Assembly: GCA_002943765.1 (NCBI GenBank)
Contig: PQWQ01000005.1
Coordinates: 1,426,001-1,490,000, forward strand
Length of the DNA: 64,000 nt
Reading direction: 5' to 3'
Source: Psoroptes ovis
Taxonomy: Eukaryota; Arthropoda; Arachnida; Sarcoptiformes; Psoroptidae
Positions within the stretch are counted from its first letter, which is position 1; the number at the start of each line of letters is the position of its first letter. A program made the position numbers and the translations under genes. Below the pieces are notes generated by a model. That model worked only from the letters and a program-made list of their open reading frames with translations. It searched no databases and was not told the origin of the DNA. Shown here in pieces: positions 12,441 to 24,600 of the stretch.

Positions 12441-12706
12441 TCATTTCTAAATTATATCATTTGACATCAACAACAGCTGCAATAATAAGTTTTTCCATTT
12501 ATTTTATTTTATTTTTCTTATATTCATTTGTCAAAATTAATAAATCTAAATTTTATCATTGCTTCTCAATACTTTCTTTTTATATTATTTATATTTTTTG
12601 TGAAATATGTAATTTTGTAAAATGAATTTTTTTTTTCGATAAATGAATTAAAATTGATTTTCATCATAAATCATTGTAATAAAAAAATATTTTCATCACC
12701 AAATTG

Positions 12707-13029
12707 AAGATGGCGATAGTCGGGTGAAGTCATGGCCAGCAGGGCGAAGTTTCATATCTTCAACGAGACGTCTAAGGAGTTCTGGAGACGATCACAACAA
12801 ATCAACATATCCACAAATTCCATACGACCCATCAACATATAAATATTTACATCATCATACTCATTTATTCATTATTACATTCATTTAAATACTCAGTCTC
12901 ATAATTATTTCTCATTCATTAATTTCATTTTGTAAATTTTTAACATTTCTCTTTTATCCCAAAGGTGCAAATGCCCTAGCAGTGCACCATTAAATAAATA
13001 TATTATTATTATTAAGATGGCGATAGTCG
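12707..13029 (+). mobile_element. 5'-truncated non-LTR retroelement (or SINE) with 16-bp target-site duplication
   Basis: The 16-bp sequence aagatggcgatagtcg occurs at 12707-12722 and again at 13014-13029 and brackets a 291-bp insert. The insert is less AT-rich at its left end and ends in taaataaatatattattattatta, a short-repeat tail typical of CR1/Jockey-like LINE 3' ends. Left of the tail, one frame encodes a basic stretch (RRLRSSGDDHN) open to a stop near 12,890, which might be the end of a reverse-transcriptase ORF. The exact duplication implies a fairly young insertion. Confidence 0.75.
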
Positions 13030-14128
13030 CTTTGAATAATTTTTTTTTTTTGAATTTAAAATTAATTTTCAAATTTTTTCAACTTTTTTTTTTAAATATT
13101 TGACATTTTTTTTTAATCAAAATGATTCATATTTCATTCAATTTTGTCTAATCATTATCAAATGTATTAATGAGAATAGCATCTTATTATAATTTCTCCC
13201 ATCGGTTAACTCTTAATTTATCAATTATTTTTATGACACACTTTATATGACAATTAAAAGCAGTTACGGCACGAAAATACCGACTTGAGTTATGAATAAT
13301 TGATAGTTGTTACACAATTTTTTCACATAATCAAGTACACATGCTCTGAATATCGATTTCAACACCTAGGGAAAAAATCAATGATATGATCAATGCTTAA
13401 ATGAATTTAAAATTCTTAAAGTTTTAAATTTTTAATTCCTTAATGAAATGTATTAATTGATTAATGAAGACAATTAAAGTATTTTTCAAAAGTTTAAAAA
13501 ATCAATTTTATGTTTCACTTGAAGAAAAGTTTATCGAAATTTACAAGTGCCCAAAATGTTATTGTAAAAGTATGTTTGTTGACAATTCGAGAAAAAAAAA
13601 TTGACGTAAACACTGACTGGTGGCCATAAAAATGATATTTAAAAAAATGGATTAATTTCTATTTAATTGCATTCAGTTTATTAATTAAAAAAATAAAACA
13701 AAAAACAAAATCATTTAATTATCATAGGGTTCTTTGAATATTTTTCCATTTGAAAATAGATTCAAATAACAAATTGTTAATGATAATGAATTGTATTTCA
13801 AATTATAAAATTTAAAAAGAAAAAAGGAAATTAACCCTTTTCACTTTACGACAGTATCGTTGTTCCAATCGAATGTGATGATGATTGTGACGCTTTCGTT
13901 TTTTTTTTTTTTTTAGATCTGGCATGTTCAAAGATTATTCATATATTCAAATAATCATTCATCACTGATTATAAATGACAGCAAACAACAATGAAATTTG
14001 TTTTTGAATTTGTTCAACTTGATCCCTTGAAGTGAACATTTGAATTTATAATTCATTATTCATTATTTCATTAATATCAAGTAAAACTGATAAGATTTAT
14101 TGAAGAAAATATCAGATATCTATCAACG
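13030..14128. other. Intergenic, no gene seen
   Basis: AT-rich flank upstream of the first chemoreceptor-like gene. There are poly-T and poly-A runs and no coding signal beyond short chance ORFs. Confidence 0.4.
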
Positions 14129-15730
14129 ATGATTAAATTCTATGACAAACAATTTTATTGTCAATATTTTAATGATTTACAAATAATTACATCGAATATT
14201 AATGATAATAATGATAAAATTGATAATAATGTTTTAAAACAATGCAATCAAAATGATCACTGCCAACAAAAATATTGGTTGATTCGTTTAAAATATAAAT
14301 TAATTATGACGATAATAATCGTATGGATTATGAAAAATTTTCATTTAATTTATATATCAAATAAATATCCAAATAATTATTATTTACATTTAATTAATTT
14401 CAATATGATACATATTGGTAATATTGATCAATCAATGCAATATTGTTTTATTACATTTTATGCATTGTGTGGTTATTTTTTTACACATTATATTTCTATA
14501 ATAATACTGAATCAACACGTTTGATTAAATCAATTCTGATTGATGAAAATTCAAATTTTTTCAATGTTAATACGATTTCAATTATTGATGATAATAAAAT
14601 TGATAATAATAATAAATATGATTCAAAACATTGTATGAATATTATTCAACGTTATAATAATATTTATTGTAAATTTGTCGATCGATCATGTATATTTGGA
14701 TGTAAATATGATTTTAATAATAATTAAAATTAATTAAATTCGAATATATTTTATTTATTTTTCTCTTCTTTGAATTGATTTAAATTAGTTGTCTATTTAA
14801 TTATATATGAATTGAAAACCATTAATCGTCTTTACAAGTATTTTATTGAAAATGATATAAATGATAAAAATGATTATAATAAATTCAATCATATCGTAGG
14901 ATTATTATATGAGATTGTATTATTTTTTTACAATTTATTCATAACTAAAATTAATATTGATATGGCATTATTGACTGGTTCATTACAAATAACGATAACA
15001 TCAATCATATTTATTCGTTTAAAACAATTGCGAAATTGTCTATCAACATTACTAGAAAATCTTTGTAATTGTAGTCATATTGAATTTTATTATAATCAAA
15101 ATAAATATTTAGAACGATTATCATTGATTAAATTGAATAATATGAAATGTATGATAACAAAAATACTTCTATTAATCAATAATGCTGATCAAACATATGG
15201 TCGTTTAATAGCTATGACCATCATAATCAATTGTCCAACAAGTGTTTATATAATTAATCTTTTAATTCATCGAAAAAGCATGTTATTAGTAAACAAAATA
15301 GTATTCATAATTATTGTTATTTATCAATTTTTATTCATATTCATATTTCATTGGATTACGACAAAATATAGTAAACATTTACATCGACCATCAAACATAA
15401 TGATTAAATATTATCCAAAATTTGCAAAATCATTGAGGAAAAATTTTTTATTTCATTTAAAATTATCATTATGGATACAATCATTTCATATTAAACGCAT
15501 TTATGGTATTACATATTTCAATGTGAATGTCATTACATTTGGTACATTTAGAAAGGTAAAAATTCATTTTTCTTAACATTTTTAGTGTAATAATATTTGA
15601 TTTGAATTTTTTTTCCATTCAATCAATTCTATAGTTTTTCTTGGTATATGTGAAATTTCTATTCATTTCATATAAATTAATCGAAACAATCACAACGAAT
15701 CAATCTATCGACAACGTCAACAAGCAATGA
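14129..15730 (+). pseudogene. 7TM chemoreceptor-like gene (gustatory-receptor-like), one-base frameshift in exon 1
   Basis: Member of a four-gene family in this window. Exons by comparison with the others: 14129-14701, 14789-15555, 15635-15730. The last intron is phase 0 and directly precedes a final exon beginning FFLVYVKFLFISYKLI. Seven hydrophobic spans can be assigned. Family signatures: CQYFNDLQIITS near the start, TESTRLIKSILIDEN, HWITTKYSKHLHRPSN, YYPKF, and HLKLSLWIQSF. In exon 1 the frame breaks at a T7 run (14476-14482): GYFF before it and TLYFYNNTES after it are in different frames, and the paralogues read straight through. So this is a pseudogene, or a one-base homopolymer error. 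Identity as a gustatory receptor rests on topology and the C-terminal phase-0 intron, not on a clear signature. Confidence 0.6.
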
Positions 15731-17015
15731 TGATCAACAATATCAGACATTTTATTTCATTTAATTTAAATTTAATTCAATTTCGTTTCTTTTTTTTTTC
15801 GGAGATCATTTAGATCATTTTGATGGTAAAAACAATAATTAATAGTATGATGAAATTTGAAATCGAAATATTCATATAAAAAAAAATTCAAATCAATAAT
15901 GCACCTGATTTACCTGCAAATCGATTCGCTAATGATCTACATAAAGTACTTTTTTATTTCCAAACCAAAACACTTATGGCCAGCGATAATTTCAATGGTC
16001 GATTTTCATTTCAATTTTTGAGACAATAACATTCAAATATATGTCGAATAATCAATATCATTTGGTGTTTATAACTTGAATTTGAAAGAAAAAAGTCAAA
16101 ATTCTTGGAAATTCTTCAATTTTCTGTGAACATGGAGAATTTGAGAATGCCAAGACTTGTTAATTTTATTATTATTATTATAATTATATGAATATGAATC
16201 GGCGACTGACAATCAATTGAATTGAAACAATTCTATGTGAATATCATCACGAATATTTGAAATAAAATTGAAATTGAATATAAATTGAAAATAATTTTGA
16301 AAATTTGAAAATAAAAATATTTGAAATGACTTAATTAGTAAAATGTCATCAAATTTAATCATTAATATTTTCGAAAAAAAAAATTCTCATTACTAATCAA
16401 ATATAAGCAAATAAACTTGTCATCATTCAATTCATGACGCTTTCCATTCATCTAAGAAACTTGACAAACATTCGCAAAAACATATTCATTAATCATTATC
16501 ACTTTCAAATTCATTATCATTGAGCAATGAACCGTGAATTTAATGAACAGGGAAAAAAATTGATTAAAATTTCAAAAAGTCAAAAAGTATTTTGTTCCGT
16601 TTTTCTATTCTTCGTAATTCATATTTATTTTTATTCTTTTGCATGAAATAAAAATAAATATTTAATCATTCGAATGTGCTGTGTTTGGCAAATGTGATTT
16701 CTATGGTTTCAAGAAATGAAAATTTAATGAATTTATTTAATGAATAGAACATACATATTTATTTTTTCGGAAAAAAATATCATTTAATGAAAATTAAATT
16801 CATTTAGGAATTAGTTTTTGTTGTTGTTGCGGTTGTTGTGGCTGTGGTACATTCCATGACATTCATTTACATTTTGAATTTACAATTTTTACATTCACAA
16901 TCATCGAATAACAAATGAAATCATACGTTTTCAAATGTTTCATTTCATGTTAATTGAATACATCATTTACAATTGATATTTTAAAGCTATCCGAACCAAA
17001 CTAACCAACTAAAAA
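15731..17015. other. Intergenic, no gene seen
   Basis: Spacer between two chemoreceptor-like paralogues. Very AT-rich; no ORF with family motifs and no transposon ends recognised. Confidence 0.4.
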
Positions 17016-18592
17016 ATGAATAATTTATATGGAGTAATTTTCAAAAATTTTAAAAATCTATTATCTTTGATTGATAGATATTATGATTTTAAAGTTTTTC
17101 CACGATATTTTCGTGCTTTATATTCGATTACATCGAAAAAATTGGTACGAAAGAATTCTTATAATCAAACTATTGATTCAGATATCATTGATCGCGGGGA
17201 AAAATTAAAATCACAGATAATCATTTGGTTTATGATCATAATGAATATTCGTTATTTATTTTTGATTTATATTTCAATTGAATATGATAATAATTTCTAT
17301 TTACATTTAATCAATTTTAATATGGTTAAAATTGATAATTTTAGTTTTTCAGCACATTTATGGTTGCTGACATTTTTATCAACATGTACATATGTTAAAT
17401 ATATTCTTTATTTTCATAACAATACACGAACAACTCGATTGATTCGATCAATTTTAATTGAAAAAAATTCAAAATTTTTCAACACTCAAACAATAAGTTT
17501 GGATGATGATCATGATAATATCGAGAAAAATAACCAAAGTAATAATACAAATTATCTTGACAATATTGAATTTTGGCTCAACATATATCGTCGATTGATT
17601 GTCAATACTCATTTGATTGGAAGTAAATATTGAATCTTTGTTCATTGAATCAATTTTTTCCATAATTAACCAATTTTTTTTCTCTATTTCCGAAAATAGC
17701 CTCATATCTAATATTATTTGAAACTAAATCAATTTATTATCTGTACAAATATTTCGTTCTTAACCATAATATTATAAAATTCATTTTTGGATTATCATTT
17801 CAATTCTTATCATTTATTTTAATGGTTTTAACTTTAAACTATGATATCGTAATGACCTTTTTAAATGGTTCATTTTTGATCGTCATTTTTCGAACATTGT
17901 TTATGAAATTGAAACAATTAGAAAATTGTTCATCATTATTATTAAATGATTTTAATAATGATAATAATTATTTGAAAAATAATCAAATGAAACGATCATT
18001 ATTGATTAAATTATACAATATTAAATGTATGATGACAAAAATTCTATTATTAATCAATGATGCTGATCGAACATATGGCCGTCTATTAGTGATGACAATT
18101 ATCGTTAATTGTCCATCAAATGTTTATCTATTAATAAATTTAATACATAAATATGATAAATTGGCAATATTCAATAAAATTGTCATGTTATTTGTTATAA
18201 TTAATCAATTTTTTTTCATATTCTTTTTACATTGGATAACTACTAAATATAGTAATCATTTACATCGACCATCAAAAGTAATTATTAAAAATTATCCAAA
18301 AATGAATCATTTATTATGGAAAAATTCAAAATTTCATTTAAATTTATCATTATGGTTACAAGCGTTTCATGTGAAAAAAATCTATGGTTTTACATATTTA
18401 AAATCGAATGTCATATCATTCGGTACATTTAAAAAGGTAAATTATTTTAATTTGATTCAATTCAATCTGATTTTTTACTATACAAAAATCTCCTAATTTT
18501 AATTCCAGTTCTTATTGGTATATTCAAAATTTTTAATCATGTCATATAAATTGATTAACTCAGCATCATCATCATCATCAATATTAGATTGA
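17016..18592 (+). CDS. 7TM chemoreceptor-like protein (gustatory-receptor-like), intact
   Basis: Three exons, 17016-17622, 17700-18436 and 18509-18592, with intron phases 1 then 0, give 475 residues and no lesion. Features shared with the other three copies: two N-terminal hydrophobic spans separated by NFYLHLINFNMV; TRTTRLIRSILIEKN; an Asn/Asp-rich loop that the first intron follows closely; TYGRLLVMTIIVNCPSNVYL; HWITTKYSNHLHRPSK; NYPKM; FHLNLSLWLQAFHVKKIYG; and the short last exon FLLVYSKFLIMSYKLI. A phase-0 intron just before the last transmembrane exon is a known feature of arthropod gustatory receptor genes. Likely a plasma-membrane chemosensory channel, but family membership is inferred. 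It is tandem with the 14.1-kb copy, same strand. Confidence 0.65.
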
Positions 18593-20400
18593 AATTCAAA
18601 TCTTTTAATTTCCAGAACGAAACGTTCAATTTTCTGTATCATTTTAGTTTCCATTCAGTGACGAATTGATGATGATAATAATAGCAATATAATTTGTATG
18701 ATATAATGGCCACATGTTCATATGTTTGAATCTAAATTTTATTTCATTTTTTTAACAAATAAATCTTTTTTATTTTTTATCTTGATCACTTGTCAACAAA
18801 TCAACATGGCAACAATTTTTGTATGCGAAAATAAAAATAAAATTAATGAATGAATAAATTTGTTTCATCTAAAAGTTTCAATCAAAAACGATAAAACAAT
18901 AAAAATAATATGAATTTGTCACAAAACGATTCCGTATTATCATATCATTTTATTCATTCATTCATTCAATGACAATCATTTGATTTGATCGGTGATATTT
19001 ATTGCAAAATCTTAAGAAGAAGAAGAAGAAATAAAAGAAGAAAATCGATAAAACAAGAAGAATATTTTAAAGATTATCTATTATTAGAAACAATAAATCA
19101 ATGAATGAATGAATCAATCAATCAATGATAATAATATTGAATATTGTCAATTTCAATCATTTTAAATTGTTTCATTCATTTGATTAAATTAATAGTTGTT
19201 TTTGTTCATTGAATTTAAATAAATCGAAAAAAAAAATTTCATAAATTTTTTGCTCCAAATTTATCTGAATATTTTTCTTTTACATAAGAAAAGTGTCTAC
19301 AATCAATGTTGATAATCATTATGATAATAATGATGATGATGATTTTAAGGTTATATTTCATTGATAAATGATAATTTTATTCATATATTTTACCTTTTTA
19401 ATGTTTGAAGAAATCAATTAAAATCATTGATCATGATTTGTTGATGATTTATTTGTTTGTTTTGTGTTTGCCATGATATATTATTTTCCAGAAGAGAGAA
19501 AAAAAAATCAATTTAAATCATTATCATTGATTTGAAACTGTTTTTCACCATTTTTAACTTGAATTCCTAGCAATTAGAAATGATGAAAATAATAACGGTA
19601 TATTGACAAGGAAGAATTGGCCAGAAATATTTGAGAATCCATCATACACATATAGACATTGAATGATATGAATTTGACAAAATGATTCACAATGTTTTCA
19701 TGAAAATTTTCTGTTTTTTAAATCATTGAAATCATTGAAAATATGGATTGTTCAAAAAGTTCACAAGAATCTTAATGTAGTTAATGGTGATGTATGCACC
19801 AACAGCCACCAATAATAATCAATGAATTCATACAACGAATTCTTAACAATCTTATGAATTTATGACGAAAAAAAAAATGTTCAAGTTTGAAACACACATG
19901 AAACGCATGAATCATCGAAACTTATTGACTATCTTGGGCAGTAAAAAAAAGAATCAATAATATCATGCATAGATCGATATATATTAAATATGGAAACAAA
20001 TCATATATATTAAATATCATTATATAATATGATTCATTTTCCTTTGAAATAATTTAAAATAATAATTTATTTTTAAACATTTTTTCATTTCAATCAATGA
20101 TTGCACGGGCATATGATGATTTATATTTATGCACTTTTTTTTATAAAACGACGAAATCGCCTATGAGGATAGCAAATAATTTTGGGGTAGAAGCATTAGC
20201 AAAAATTTTTTCGTTGCTGCTACAACTCTTTTCAACAGAGTTTATACGTTTGCAAGTTTTTGCCAAGTGTAAATTTGGCACATTTTTTTTCCCTCCTTAA
20301 TTTCATTTTTGAAAATTTGAATATCGATAGTTGCGCAGAATCAACGTGAAATTTTGACTTGACTTTTGACCAATTGGCTTCGCTCAATTTACACAACGTA
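18593..20400. other. Intergenic, no gene seen
   Basis: AT-rich. Contains AGA-type simple repeats near 19,015-19,060. A 67-codon ORF at 20097-20300 lies in more GC-balanced sequence and probably belongs to the upstream region of the transposon-derived gene that follows; no domain recognised. Confidence 0.4.
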
Positions 20401-20490
20401 TTTTTTTTGCGCTCAAAGTGCTCAACGAATTTTTTTTTGCGCTCAAAGTGCTCAACGAATTTTTTTTTGCGCTCAAAGTGCTCAACAAGT
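20401..20490 (+). repeat. Three tandem 30-bp repeats
   Basis: Unit tttttttt-gcgctcaaagtgctcaac-gaat at 20401-20430, 20431-20460 and 20461-20490; the last five bases of the third differ. It contains GCGCTCAAAGTGCTCAA. It lies about 150 bp before the start of the transposon-derived ORF. Confidence 0.9.
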
Positions 20491-20641
20491 TTTTGTTGAA
20501 ATCAACACGTGGAATTTTGATCAAAATTTGAGAATTTGACGATTAAAATTGAAAATAGTTGATCCGTGAATCATCCAATTTTTTTGATATTAATTAAAAT
20601 AAAATCATAAATTTTTAGAGTATCTTTTACACTTGGTAAAG

Positions 20642-23095
20642 ATGAAAAGACAAAGAAGTAAGTCGAATATTTATGAGAAAATTCATATAAAATATTTTTT
20701 TACACACGTAGAACAATCTTCAATGAAAAGCATTCAATCAACGATGCGAACATTATGTAAATATATTGATGACAATTGTATCTTGGACTATTTAATTCCA
20801 ACTTACAACGAATTAATGGAGAAAATTCGCATTGGTATCGCCGAATTCGGTACATTGAATGTCGAGCTCAATGAATACAAACGAATCAATGAAAAATTTT
20901 CAGAGTTGGCCAAATTTGATCTTGAAGCGAAAGCAAAGATGCAACAATCATTGGAGATAGCCGAGACTGCTGGTCAATTTTTAAAACAAATGAAGCGAGT
21001 TAAAAAATTCAAAGAAATGCATCCGATCATCACGAATTATCATGAATTGAGCAGAAAAAATTTGAGTTTTGTCAAATGTTGTGGAAACATTTACAGAAGC
21101 GGTTGCAGTATGTACTTACATATTCAGAAGAGCCATCCAGAAACATATGTTGATAAGTCTGAATTAGAATCCCTTTCATCAACATGTGGAGATTCTACAT
21201 CATTGCAGGAACCATTACCATCAACTTCATCAAATTGTGAAACATTGCAGCAACCATTACCAACAACATTTGAAGATTCTACACCATTACCAGGAACATC
21301 TGACGATTCTACACCATTGCAGCAACCATTACCAGCAACATTTGAAGATTCTACACCATTACCAGCAACATCTGACGATTCTACACCATTGCAGCAACCA
21401 TTACCAGCAACATTTGAAGATTCTACACCATTACCAGCAACATCTGACGATTCTACACCATTGCAGCAACCATTACCAGCAACATTTGAAGATTCTACAC
21501 CATTACCAGCAACATCTGACGATTCTACACCATTGCAGCAACCATTACCAGCAACATCTGACGATTATACACCATTGCAGCAACCATTACCAACAACATT
21601 TGAAGATTCTACACCATTACCAGCAACATCTGACGATTATACACCATTGCAGCAACCATTACCAGCAACATTTGAAGATTCTACACCATTACCAGCAACA
21701 TCTGACGATTCTACACCATTGCAGCAACCATTACCAGCAACATTTGAAGATTCTACACCATTACCAGCAACATCTGACGATTCTACACCATTGCAGCAAC
21801 CATTACCAGCAACATCTGACGATTATACACCATTGCAGCAACCATTACCAACAACATTTGAAGATTCTACACCATTACCAGCAACATCTGACGATTCTAC
21901 ACCATTGCAGCAACCATTACCAGCAACATTTGAAGATTCTACACCATTACCAGCAACATCTGACGATTCTACACCATTGCAGCAACCATTACCAGCAACA
22001 TCTGACGATTATACACCATTGCAGCAACCATTACCAGCAACATTTGAAGATTCTACACCATTACCAGCAACATCTGACGATTCTACACCATTGCAGCAAC
22101 CATTACCAGCAACATTTAAAGATTCTACACCATTACCAGCAACATCTGACGATTCTACACCATTGCAGCAACCATTACCAGCAACATCTGACGATTATAC
22201 ACCATTGCAGCAACCATTACCAACAACATTTGAAGATTCGGACTCCGATTCAGATGTAGACTATGATGACGAAATTTATTATGCAGATGAGTTCGAATCG
22301 GAGTTCGAAGAAAAAAGGTGCAATTTTTTGGAAAACGCCAAAAAAGATTTATCGAGTGAAGATAATGAAAAATTCACTCGAGTGTGCGAGACAATCCTAT
22401 ATTTTAAATCTAAAGACTACATAAGTTTACCATCATTCGGGATTGTCTTCGATTCATTAATGAGAGCATTGGGCATTGATCTCAATACCAAGTTGCATAA
22501 TTATGTATCAGATTTCATCAAATCAGAATATTTTCAATGGGAGTTCGCCAAAACACTCATCAACTTCATCACTCCCAAAGAATATCCAATCGGTGATAGC
22601 AACAAAAAATATTATTACATCCCGATCAAACAAATACTCCAAAAATATATCATCACCGAAGATTTAGTTAATGTGATCGATAAGGAAGAAGATCAGCTAT
22701 TACCACCATATATACGAGATAATAAATTCGCCAAAAAATTACGACTCATCATATATGGTGATGAGTTCAACGCTTCCAATGCGTTGCGGGACACGAATCG
22801 CAGAAATAAAATATATATTTTATATCTTGATATCGACAATTACACGGCGCCAACAACGAAGCACAAAGACGTTCATTTATTGATGATATGGAGGTCAATT
22901 GATCAAAAGGATTCCAACACCTCTCTTAGTCAATTATTGAAACCATTGACTGACGATTTGGCACATTTAATCAAGCATGGAATAGATTTTAACGGCCGCA
23001 AAATAGAAGTTGTAAATTTTAACGGCCGCAATTGGATGGAATTTTGTTGGATATCGAATCGATTTCATGACTATTCTTTGATGATTTGGCCTTAA
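20642..23095 (+). CDS. Transposon-derived protein with zinc finger and long Pro/Thr/Asp repeat tract
   Basis: Frame open from 20633; the first ATG is at 20642 (MKRQRSKSN), giving 817 codons. N-terminal ~140 residues are helical and charged, followed by a C2H2-like finger (C-x8/9-C then MYLHIQKSH) like those on transposase-type proteins. Then ~340 residues of PATFEDSTPLPATSDDSTPLQ-type repeats. The C-terminal ~220 residues contain LIIYGDEFNASNALRD, KIYILYLDIDNYTAPT and LLKPLTDDLAHLIKHGIDF, the pattern of a transposase-like domain common in arthropod and cnidarian repeat proteins (Y-D-EF-NPLG..KI..Y..N.P). It stops soon after that, short of the cysteine-rich continuation seen in the inverted relic at 24 kb, so the plus copy is probably 3'-truncated. 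Base composition is less AT-rich than its neighbours, as expected of mobile DNA. No TIRs identified. Confidence 0.6.
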   Translation: MKRQRSKSNIYEKIHIKYFFTHVEQSSMKSIQSTMRTLCKYIDDNCILDYLIPTYNELMEKIRIGIAEFGTLNVELNEYKRINEKFSELAKFDLEAKAKMQQSLEIAETAGQFLKQMKRVKKFKEMHPIITNYHELSRKNLSFVKCCGNIYRSGCSMYLHIQKSHPETYVDKSELESLSSTCGDSTSLQEPLPSTSSNCETLQQPLPTTFEDSTPLPGTSDDSTPLQQPLPATFEDSTPLPATSDDSTPLQQPLPATFEDSTPLPATSDDSTPLQQPLPATFEDSTPLPATSDDSTPLQQPLPATSDDYTPLQQPLPTTFEDSTPLPATSDDYTPLQQPLPATFEDSTPLPATSDDSTPLQQPLPATFEDSTPLPATSDDSTPLQQPLPATSDDYTPLQQPLPTTFEDSTPLPATSDDSTPLQQPLPATFEDSTPLPATSDDSTPLQQPLPATSDDYTPLQQPLPATFEDSTPLPATSDDSTPLQQPLPATFKDSTPLPATSDDSTPLQQPLPATSDDYTPLQQPLPTTFEDSDSDSDVDYDDEIYYADEFESEFEEKRCNFLENAKKDLSSEDNEKFTRVCETILYFKSKDYISLPSFGIVFDSLMRALGIDLNTKLHNYVSDFIKSEYFQWEFAKTLINFITPKEYPIGDSNKKYYYIPIKQILQKYIITEDLVNVIDKEEDQLLPPYIRDNKFAKKLRLIIYGDEFNASNALRDTNRRNKIYILYLDIDNYTAPTTKHKDVHLLMIWRSIDQKDSNTSLSQLLKPLTDDLAHLIKHGIDFNGRKIEVVNFNGRNWMEFCWISNRFHDYSLMIWP
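21251..22238 (+). repeat. In-frame 72-bp minisatellite with a higher-order pattern
   Basis: Basic unit is 24 residues (QPLPATFEDSTPLPATSDDS plus TPLQ). Eleven full TFxDSTPLP units and a terminal partial one are present. A 14-residue extra module (PATSDDYTPLQ type, Tyr replacing Ser) is inserted after every two or three units, which makes a higher-order repeat. Copies are almost identical at DNA level. A second frame is also open across the whole tract because no unit contains a stop in it. Confidence 0.95.
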
Positions 23096-24600
23096 AATTT
23101 ACTGCAAGTTGCTTGATACCATTGTCTTATTGTCGATCTTGGAAACATTCTTGGCTTCGTGGCACTTATTATTTTCTTTCAACAAGACTTTTGCGATATT
23201 ATATTTCAATTTGAATGGGTGATCACAGGCTATAAGTCGCTTGTCAGGACCTATAGTGATTTCATCTTGATTAGCCAAGAAAGGATGGAGCATTTGATAT
23301 TTTTTTGCGATCGAAAATAGTGCATTCTTGGAGTTTCTAGATGGTCCATGGTTCTTTTCATGAGTGAATGATTTTGTTCATAACGCTTGGTATTATATTT
23401 CCGAAGAGTTCCGAAATTGCATTAAATCATAATGATGCGACAAAAATGCATCGGTATCGTTGGTTCCAATCGGATGCATTTACCATTCAACTCATTCACC
23501 ATTCATTTTAATTCGTCAAATTCTTCATTATGGAAGCCAAACGAAAGAAATATTGAATTCTTCAAGATGAAGTACATATTGGATTCGTCTTTATTGTCCG
23601 TAATGATTTGTGGGAATATCTCTATAAATCTGACCACCATTTCCACTTTTTGGATCCCTTTTCTTTTACATTGCATTTTCCCATGGTGATTCAAGATTAT
23701 TGGACTATTAATCTATTTAAATCGAAGGATACTTTGTTTGATATTAGTTGTCAACAAAAATTTGTCATTTTGGCGACAGTGGCGTCCTGGAAAATATTGA
23801 TTTCCAATGGTGAGAAGGCAGAATCAGTTATTATGCAGCAGAAGTTTCGGAAGTTCGATTATTTTTAACTAATTTAAGATCTTGCTCATACTGGTCATAA
23901 GTTCTGCCTATCGTCAAATTCGCTCCTCATCAATGTTCTGCCGCAATAACGACAAATGCAAACGTAACCAAATAATATATTCAGACCGAGCATGATATGG
24001 CTCACGCAAACTTCTATTTAAAATCTATTCCATGCTTGATTAAATGTGCCAAATCGTCAGTCAATGGTTTCAATAATTGACTAAGAGAGGTGTTGGAATC
24101 CTTTTGATCAATTGGCCTTCATATCATCAATAAATGAACGTCTTTGTGCTTCGTTGTTGGCGCCGTGTAATTGTCGATATCAAGATATAAAATATATATT
24201 TTATTTCTGCGATTCGTGTCCCGCAACGCATTGGAAGCGTTGAACTCATCACCATATATGATGAGTCGTAATTTTTTGGCGAATTTATTATCTCGTATAT
24301 ATGGTGGTAATAGCTGATCTTCTTCCTTATCGATCACATTAACTAAATCTTCGGTGATGATATATTTTTGGAGTATTTGTTTGATCGGGATGTAATAATA
24401 TTTTTTGTTGCTATCACCGATTGGATATTCTTTGGGAGTGATGAAGTTGATGAGTGTTTTGGCGAACTCCCATTGAAAATATTCTGATTTGATGAAATCT
24501 GATACATAATTATGCAACTTGGTATTGAGATCAATGCCCAATGCTCTCATTAATGAATCGAAGACTATCCCGAATGATGGTAACCTTGTGTAGTCTCAAT
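23096..24600 (-). pseudogene. Inverted, degraded second copy of the transposon-derived gene
   Basis: The minus strand from about 24,600 down to 24,015 closely repeats the plus strand at about 22,405-23,010: GIDLNTKLHNYVSDFIKS through DLAHLIKHG can be read in both. Lesions in the inverted copy include a 10-nt deletion near 24,030 that removes CGGCCGCAA-like sequence and shifts the frame. Beyond it the frame continues with SHIMLGLN and FGYVCICRYCGRT, a cysteine-rich motif expected downstream in this family and missing from the plus copy. Further fragments on the minus strand at 23503-23694 and 23099-23293 (LANQDEITIGPDKRLIACDH) probably complete the old C-terminus. Not functional. Confidence 0.65.

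Noticed and set aside
21251..22238. CRISPR-like regular repeats
   Set aside because: Units are contiguous with no unique spacers, in a eukaryotic coding frame.
21186..22259. 357-codon ORF rich in HHCSNHYQQHLKI repeats
   Set aside because: It is the alternative frame of the 72-bp minisatellite. It stays open only because the unit has no stop in that frame, and it has no conserved ends.
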